18,569 nt of DNA from an uncultured bacterium. Its GTDB lineage: Bacteria > Patescibacteriota > Minisyncoccia > Phycocordibacterales > UBA2100. A program made the translations under genes and the position numbers. This document shows positions 14,702 through 18,569 of the stretch, piece after piece. The notes below the pieces were generated by a model. The model worked only from the letters and a program-made list of their open reading frames with translations, was not told the origin of the DNA and made no database searches. The stretch is from the NCBI GenBank assembly GCA_903881205.1, contig CAIRSC010000018.1:1-18569 (forward strand), in the 5' to 3' direction. Numbering within the stretch: position 1 is the stretch's first letter; each line of letters begins with the position of its first letter.

Positions 14702-14704
14702 AAT
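14699..14704 (+). promoter_or_regulatory. -10 box of the RNHCP gene, overlapping the upstream stop codon
   Basis: TAGAAT with exactly 6 nt to the ATG at 14711, which places the predicted transcription start on the A of ATG. The first three bases are the stop codon of the preceding gene. No clear -35 box is seen. Confidence 0.4.
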
Positions 14705-14710
14705 GGCCGC

Positions 14711-15013
14711 ATGGGATTCACGAGAAATATCGAAGACTTTACCTGTGGGCACTGCGGAGCTTCTGTCGTCGGCAATGGGTATACCAATCACTGTCCGATC
14801 TGTTTGTGGAGCAAACATGTCGACGTTGATCCGGGAGATCGTCTTGCAGTGTGTGGCGGGCTCATGGAACCGATTCGCATCGAAGGCTCGAGTCCTTCAT
14901 ATATACTCACGCACAAATGCACCGTCTGCGGTCATGAGAAGCGCAATGTGATTGCCGGTAATGACTCACCCGAGAAGATCGTGGAGCTCGCGCGTAAGCA
15001 GGCATCAGCCTGA
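14711..15013 (+). CDS. RNHCP-domain zinc-ribbon-like protein
   Basis: Small protein of 100 residues matching the RNHCP family, whose function is not established. The block FTRNIEDFTCGHCG is followed by the family signature GYTNHCPICLWSKHVD, then PGDRLAVCGGLMEPI and the C-terminal HKCTVCGHEKRN. Cysteines at 12/15, 28/31 and 70/73 (plus 48) form CxxC pairs able to hold one or two zinc ions. RNA or nucleic-acid binding is a guess only. It begins 9 nt after the secreted protein gene, with its -10 box overlapping that gene's stop codon. Confidence 0.88.
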   Translation: MGFTRNIEDFTCGHCGASVVGNGYTNHCPICLWSKHVDVDPGDRLAVCGGLMEPIRIEGSSPSYILTHKCTVCGHEKRNVIAGNDSPEKIVELARKQASA

Positions 15014-15014
15014 C

Positions 15015-15042
15015 TTGATGCCGTCGTGTATCAGTGCATAAT
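15015..15042 (+). promoter_or_regulatory. Sigma70-type promoter of the small acidic ORF
   Basis: -35 TTGATG (15015-15020), 16-nt spacer, -10 CATAAT (15037-15042), then 6 nt to the ATG at 15049. Both hexamers are close to consensus and the predicted transcription start falls on the ATG. Confidence 0.6.
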
Positions 15043-15048
15043 GCATGT

Positions 15049-15207
15049 ATGACATTAGGGCCAGAAAACGAAACCGAGGACCGCGGAGTCGAAGGTGATA
15101 CAGAAGAAGTGATCGTTAATGGTGAGGAGGTAGAGATACAGATGCCACCCGCGCTTGATGCGCTCGGTCATCCTGCAGCACCGGAGAATGATATGGGCGA
15201 CGACTGA
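15049..15207 (+). CDS. Small acidic hypothetical protein, 52 aa
   Basis: I do not recognise a family. The 52-residue product is very acidic (TEDRGVEGDTEEVIVNGEEVE) with a Pro/Ala-rich second half (MPPALDALGHPAAPEN) and an Asp-Asp C-terminus. It is probably unstructured or a short beta hairpin around EVIVNGEEVEIQM. A good promoter 6 nt upstream and its position between two sure genes, 11 nt before the next start codon, support it. It is not a shadow of a longer frame. Possibly it is made together with the downstream oxidoreductase. Confidence 0.6.
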   Translation: MTLGPENETEDRGVEGDTEEVIVNGEEVEIQMPPALDALGHPAAPENDMGDD

Positions 15208-15218
15208 TCCCTGATACT

Positions 15219-15812
15219 ATGACAACAAAAAAAATATTTCTTCTCGTCGGCCATCCCGATACCGTGGGTATGTGTAACGACCTCGCGACCGAATATGAAA
15301 AGTCAGCGCGAGACGCCGGACATACCGTCGATCGCATGGACATTGCGCACATGCAGTTCGATCCGATATTGCACAAAGGGTACCGCGCCATGCAGCCGCT
15401 CGAGCCCGATCTGATTCGTTTTCAGGAGCTTGTAAAAGAATGCGATCATTTTGTGATCATTCATCCGATCTGGTGGGTGGGCATGCCGGCACTTCTCAAG
15501 GGACTATTCGATCGCGCGTGGCTGCCGGGCTCCGCGTTCCGTTATATGAAAATGGCGAGCGGCAAGCGCACAATCTTTTGGCATCGACTCTACCGCGGCA
15601 AAACCGCGCGCGTGATTGTCACGAGCGGTACGCAGCCGATCCTCGTACGCTTCCTTCCGGGCAATGTGAATTCTCAACTCAAATGGGGGATTTTGTGGTT
15701 CGCCGGATTTTCCGTCCGCACCACATGGTTCGGCCCGGCTGAAAATGTACCCGAGGCTCGAAAAACTGGCTGGATACGAAAGGTGCAAAACCTGGGTGCG
15801 CGCGGAATCTAG
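15219..15812 (+). CDS. NAD(P)H dehydrogenase (quinone)-type flavodoxin-fold protein
   Basis: Flavin-dependent oxidoreductase of the NQO1/KefF/MdaB family, using NAD(P)H to reduce quinones or similar acceptors; cytoplasmic. The product has 197 residues. The first strand and phosphate loop read KIFLLVGHPD, and the family signature HPIWWVGMPALLKGLFDRAWLPG is at 82-104, where the flavin ring is bound. VIVTSGTQP is the later strand. The C-terminal part (FAGFSVRTTWFGPAENV) is as in short NQO-type enzymes. The start ATG lies 11 nt after the small acidic ORF, so the two may be co-translated. No Shine-Dalgarno site is present. Partner quinone unknown. Confidence 0.9.
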   Translation: MTTKKIFLLVGHPDTVGMCNDLATEYEKSARDAGHTVDRMDIAHMQFDPILHKGYRAMQPLEPDLIRFQELVKECDHFVIIHPIWWVGMPALLKGLFDRAWLPGSAFRYMKMASGKRTIFWHRLYRGKTARVIVTSGTQPILVRFLPGNVNSQLKWGILWFAGFSVRTTWFGPAENVPEARKTGWIRKVQNLGARGI

Positions 15813-15822
15813 AGGTGGTTTC

Positions 15823-15851
15823 TAGCAAAAAGCCTTATTTTCGGCTAAGAT
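15823..15851 (+). promoter_or_regulatory. Possible promoter of ychF
   Basis: -10 TAAGAT (15846-15851) with 6 nt to the ATG at 15858, so the transcript would start on the ATG. A weak -35 TAGCAA (15823-15828) lies at 17-nt spacing. Confidence 0.4.
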
Positions 15852-15857
15852 GTGCCG

Positions 15858-16958
15858 ATGTCGCTTTCTATCGGGATAGTAGGACTTCCCAACGTCGGTA
15901 AATCGACGCTTTTTTCTGCACTCACGAAAAAGCAGGTACTCATCGCAAATTATCCATTCGCGACGATTGATCCGTCGGTCGGTGTGGTGGCCGTGCCGGA
16001 CACTCGTCTCGACGCGCTCTCGAAAATGTCTAATACCCAGAAGATCGTTCCAGCGATCGTCGAGTTCGTCGATATCGCCGGGCTTGTGAAGGGTGCATCC
16101 GAAGGGGAAGGGCTCGGCAATCAATTCCTTCAGAACATCCGTGAATGCGATGCGATTGCTGAAGTCGTACGACTTTTCGACGACGAGGACGTGCATCATG
16201 TATCCGGTACGGTGGACCCGCTCCATGATATCGAGATCATCGACATGGAACTCATCCTCGCTGATCTCGAAAGCGCAGAGAAGCGGCTGGACCGCGTGGA
16301 GCGTGATGCAAAGGGTGGCGACAAGGCGCTCCTTGCCGAGCGCGACGCACTTTTGAAAATCGTGCCGATGCTGAAAGATGGAAAGCCAGCTCGACGTGCC
16401 GCGCTCGATGATAAAGACCTTGAGGCCGTTCGTGGTTTGCACCTACTCACACTCAAGCCACTTCTCTATGTGCTCAATAGAAAGGCGGGGACGGTAAATA
16501 TAGATGCCGAGAATGGCGAACGCTGGCGTGAATTGCAGTCGTTCTTCGAGCGGACTAATTCCCAGCATGTGATCGTCGATGCCGGAGTGGAGCACGAGCT
16601 CTCTGAAGTGCACGATGACGAGCGCATGGACTTCCGTCGCGAACTCGGTGTGGCCGACGACGGTATCGAAACCCTCATCAAAGGTGGCTATCGACTCCTT
16701 AATCTGATTTCATTCTTTACCACGGGCGAGAAGGAGACGCGTGCCTGGACAATTCACCGCGGCGATACCGCGCCAGTTGCAGGTGCGGCAATCCACACCG
16801 ACTTCAAAGACAAATTTATCCGAGCCGAGGTCATTGCGTGGGACACATTGCTTGAGATCGGTTCATGGTCGGGTGCGCGCGAGAAGGGTCAGATACGCGC
16901 CGAGGGCAAGGAATACGTCGTCCAAGACGGCGATGTGATGGAATTCCGTCACAGTTAG
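15858..16958 (+). CDS. ychF: Ribosome-associated GTPase/ATPase YchF (OLA1 family)
   Basis: Obg-related P-loop NTPase that binds ribosomes and, in studied members, hydrolyses ATP as well as or rather than GTP. The product has 366 residues, the usual length. G1 is GLPNVGKST (9-17), G3 is VDIAGLVKGASEGEGLGNQFL (from about 71), then the Arg/Lys-rich coiled-coil insert (about 130-170). The C-terminal TGS-type domain is typical: FFTTGEKETRAWTIHRGDTAPVA, IHTDFKDKFIRAEVI, and the end EGKEYVVQDGDVMEFR. The base-specificity block, usually NVDE in YchF, reads NRKA (207-210), a departure. ATG 15858 is preferred over an in-frame GTG at 15852 because of the -10 box position. Confidence 0.96.
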   Translation: MSLSIGIVGLPNVGKSTLFSALTKKQVLIANYPFATIDPSVGVVAVPDTRLDALSKMSNTQKIVPAIVEFVDIAGLVKGASEGEGLGNQFLQNIRECDAIAEVVRLFDDEDVHHVSGTVDPLHDIEIIDMELILADLESAEKRLDRVERDAKGGDKALLAERDALLKIVPMLKDGKPARRAALDDKDLEAVRGLHLLTLKPLLYVLNRKAGTVNIDAENGERWRELQSFFERTNSQHVIVDAGVEHELSEVHDDERMDFRRELGVADDGIETLIKGGYRLLNLISFFTTGEKETRAWTIHRGDTAPVAGAAIHTDFKDKFIRAEVIAWDTLLEIGSWSGAREKGQIRAEGKEYVVQDGDVMEFRHS

Positions 16959-16964
16959 GCGGTC

Positions 16965-16992
16965 TTGCGGCACGTCCGTTTCGTGCCATACT
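16965..16992 (+). promoter_or_regulatory. Promoter of the DUF5671-like gene
   Basis: -35 TTGCGG (16965-16970), 16-nt spacer, -10 CATACT (16987-16992), then 7 nt to the ATG at 17000. It lies in the short gap after ychF. Predicted start is on or next to the ATG. Confidence 0.55.
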
Positions 16993-16999
16993 TTCGCAT

Positions 17000-17974
17000 A
17001 TGAATACACTTAAAGTCACCCCGAAGGATTTCTTCCTCTGGGCGTCCGCCATGCTCGCGTTCTACGTAAGCATGTTCTCATTTATCACGCTCCTCTTTCA
17101 GTACATCGATAATGCATACCCCGACGTCTTGAGCTCTGATTACGTCGATCCGTATTCAGGTACGATCCGCTTTGCGATTGCATCGCTTATCGTGCTGTTT
17201 CCGCTCTTCCTCGTGCTTATCCGCGTGATTCGCAATGACATTCAGAAGCATGCCGAGAAGAAGGACCTGTGGGTCCGTCGCTGGGCGCTCTTCCTCACGG
17301 TATTTATCGCCGGTGCTGCGGTGGCCATCGACCTCATCACGCTCATCAATTCGTTCCTGGGCGGCGAACTCTCGACGCGATTCGTGCTCAAAGTAGTCGT
17401 CATCCTACTGGTCGCTGGCGGAACGTTCCTCCACTTCATGGCCGACGTGTGGGGCTACTGGCTCATCTTCCCGAAGCGTGCACGCAGCGTGGGATGGGCG
17501 GCAGGCGCAGTCGTACTCCTCACGATTGTCGCAGGGTTCTTCATCATGGGCAGTCCGAACCAGGTGCGCTTGTACCGCTTTGACGACACGAAGGTCAGCG
17601 ATCTCACCAACATTCAATGGCAGGTAGTCAATTACTACCAGCAGAAGGGCACATTGCCGACCAATTTGGCCATGCTTGAAGATCCGATCAGTGGATTCAA
17701 GGTGCCAAGCGATCCACAGAGTGGTAGCGCATACGGGTATCGCATTTCGACACCGCCGTACTCTTTTGAACTCTGTGCGGATTTCAACGCGGCGAGCGAC
17801 CGTACGTCCACGACTGCCGTCGGCGCGACCCCGACTTCGTCCGTGCAGACACATGTAGGCGGTACCATTGAAAATTCCAACTGGACGCACACCGCAGGTA
17901 GTACCTGCTTCGAGCGCACCATCGACCCGCAGCTCTACCCAGTCTTCAATAAGAACGTACCGATCACCAAATGA
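17000..17974 (+). CDS. DUF5671-like multi-pass membrane protein with extracytoplasmic domain
   Basis: Function unknown. The product has 324 residues. The N-terminal half resembles DUF5671 proteins common in Patescibacteria (KVTPKDFFLWASAMLAFYV) and has about five membrane segments: 10-35, 55-77, 93-117, 127-148 and 164-182. Residues 195-324 form a soluble domain whose beginning (NIQWQVVNYYQQKGTLPTNL) and following GYRISTPPYSFELCADF resemble the globular part of type II/IV pseudopilins. Two cysteines (about 258 and 302) could pair outside the cell. ATG 17000 is chosen over an in-frame ATG at 16865 inside ychF because of the promoter and because membrane segment one then starts at once. Confidence 0.82.
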   Translation: MNTLKVTPKDFFLWASAMLAFYVSMFSFITLLFQYIDNAYPDVLSSDYVDPYSGTIRFAIASLIVLFPLFLVLIRVIRNDIQKHAEKKDLWVRRWALFLTVFIAGAAVAIDLITLINSFLGGELSTRFVLKVVVILLVAGGTFLHFMADVWGYWLIFPKRARSVGWAAGAVVLLTIVAGFFIMGSPNQVRLYRFDDTKVSDLTNIQWQVVNYYQQKGTLPTNLAMLEDPISGFKVPSDPQSGSAYGYRISTPPYSFELCADFNAASDRTSTTAVGATPTSSVQTHVGGTIENSNWTHTAGSTCFERTIDPQLYPVFNKNVPITK

Positions 17975-17982
17975 TGCTTCTT

Positions 17983-18009
17983 TTGCGAGCGTAATGCACG
18001 TGGTACGCT
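17983..18009 (+). promoter_or_regulatory. Possible promoter of leuS
   Basis: -35 TTGCGA (17983-17988), a short 15-nt spacer ending in TGG, and a weak -10 TACGCT (18004-18009), 9 nt before the ATG at 18019. No Shine-Dalgarno site and no T-box or tRNA-like leader is present in this 44-nt gap. Confidence 0.35.
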
Positions 18010-18018
18010 GGTACGACT

Positions 18019-18569
18019 ATGCAGTACGACCATAAGAAAATAGAGAAGAAGTGGCAGCAATTCTGGTCGCAGAACAAGATCTATACCACTGCCGATTCGG
18101 TACCAGGTAAGGAGAATTTCTACCTGCTCGTCGAGTTCCCGTATCCCTCGGGCAACCTCCACGTGGGGCACTGGTACGCTTTTGCAGTGCCCGACATCCT
18201 GGCGCGCTTCCAGCGTATGCAGGGCAAGAACGTGCTGTATCCGATCGGCTTCGATGCCTTCGGACTTCCGGCCGAAAATGCAGCCATCAAGAACAAAGTG
18301 AATCCGCGCACATGGACCGACGGCAACATCGCGTTCATGAAAAAGCAGATCGAATCGATGGGTACATCGTTCGACTGGTCGCGCGAGGTCGCGACATACT
18401 CGCCCGAATACTACAAGTGGACGCAGTGGCTTTTCCTGCAGCTCTATCAGAAAGGGCTCGTGTATCAGAAGGAGACTGCGGTGAATTGGTGCCCCAATGA
18501 CAAGACGGTGCTCGCCAATGAGCAGGTCGTCGACGGCAAGTGCGAGCGCTGCGGGCACACGGTGGAGCA
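18019..18569 (+). CDS. leuS: Leucyl-tRNA synthetase, N-terminal part (runs off window)
   Basis: Charges tRNA-Leu with leucine; class I aminoacyl-tRNA synthetase. About 183 residues are visible and the frame is open to the right edge. The HIGH signature reads PYPSGNLHVGHW and is preceded by the usual IEKKWQQFW start. GFDAFGLPAENAAIK and SFDWSREVATYSPEYYKWTQWLFLQLYQKGLVY are characteristic LeuS blocks. The end of the visible part (NWCPNDKTVLANEQVVDGKCERCG) is the start of the zinc-binding insertion, with Cys in CPND and CERC. The editing domain and KMSKS loop lie outside the window. Confidence 0.97.
   Translation, partial: MQYDHKKIEKKWQQFWSQNKIYTTADSVPGKENFYLLVEFPYPSGNLHVGHWYAFAVPDILARFQRMQGKNVLYPIGFDAFGLPAENAAIKNKVNPRTWTDGNIAFMKKQIESMGTSFDWSREVATYSPEYYKWTQWLFLQLYQKGLVYQKETAVNWCPNDKTVLANEQVVDGKCERCGHTVE

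Noticed and set aside
15811..15845. Small hairpin (CTAGA...TCTAG) before ychF
   Set aside because: The 5-bp A/T-rich stem has no T-tract on the plus strand. It overlaps the likely ychF promoter and is too weak to call a terminator.

Overview
The window looks like a chromosomal segment of a small-genome bacterium, most likely a Candidate Phyla Radiation (Patescibacteria) member of the Parcubacteria type. This placement is an inference. It rests on a compact layout, shortened ATP synthase delta and epsilon subunits, a DUF5671-like membrane protein, an RNHCP zinc protein, scarce Shine-Dalgarno sites, and many -10 boxes lying 6 to 8 nt before the start codon. I see no phage, IS, CRISPR, tRNA or rRNA gene.

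Layout. The left end (1-890) carries two minus-strand genes: a cold-shock-domain protein running off the window, and a small orphan gene with its own promoter and terminator. A divergent promoter region (854-946) with a near-perfect palindrome separates them from the plus strand, which holds everything else. Positions 947-4972 hold mostly single-gene units: a two-TM coiled-coil protein, an S-adenosylhomocysteine hydrolase of the archaeal/Thermotoga type, a secreted 3D-domain protein, an alpha/beta hydrolase and a membrane-anchored fasciclin protein. A strong terminator follows at 4984-5012.

Positions 5040-12734 hold the F1Fo ATP synthase genes in the order atpB-E-F-H-A-G, then three inserted genes (an unknown protein, RdgB-type XTP/dITP pyrophosphatase, NUDT15-like Nudix hydrolase), then atpD-C. 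The two recognised inserts remove damaged or non-canonical nucleotides. The atpE-atpF gap holds an exact 16-bp inverted repeat enclosing alternative hairpins. Likely extra promoters precede atpE and atpD, so subunit stoichiometry may be set inside the cluster.

Positions 12794-18569 hold a large secreted, cysteine-rich, probably peptidoglycan-cleaving protein, the RNHCP protein, a 52-residue acidic ORF, a flavodoxin-fold NAD(P)H oxidoreductase, the YchF/OLA1 GTPase, the DUF5671-like membrane protein and the 5' part of leuS, which runs off the right end.

The genes are mostly housekeeping. The least explained signals are the putative leaderless promoters, the divergent palindrome, the atpE-atpF structure, the split ATP synthase operon and the secreted lytic-type protein. 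No stretch over 300 bases lacks a gene.
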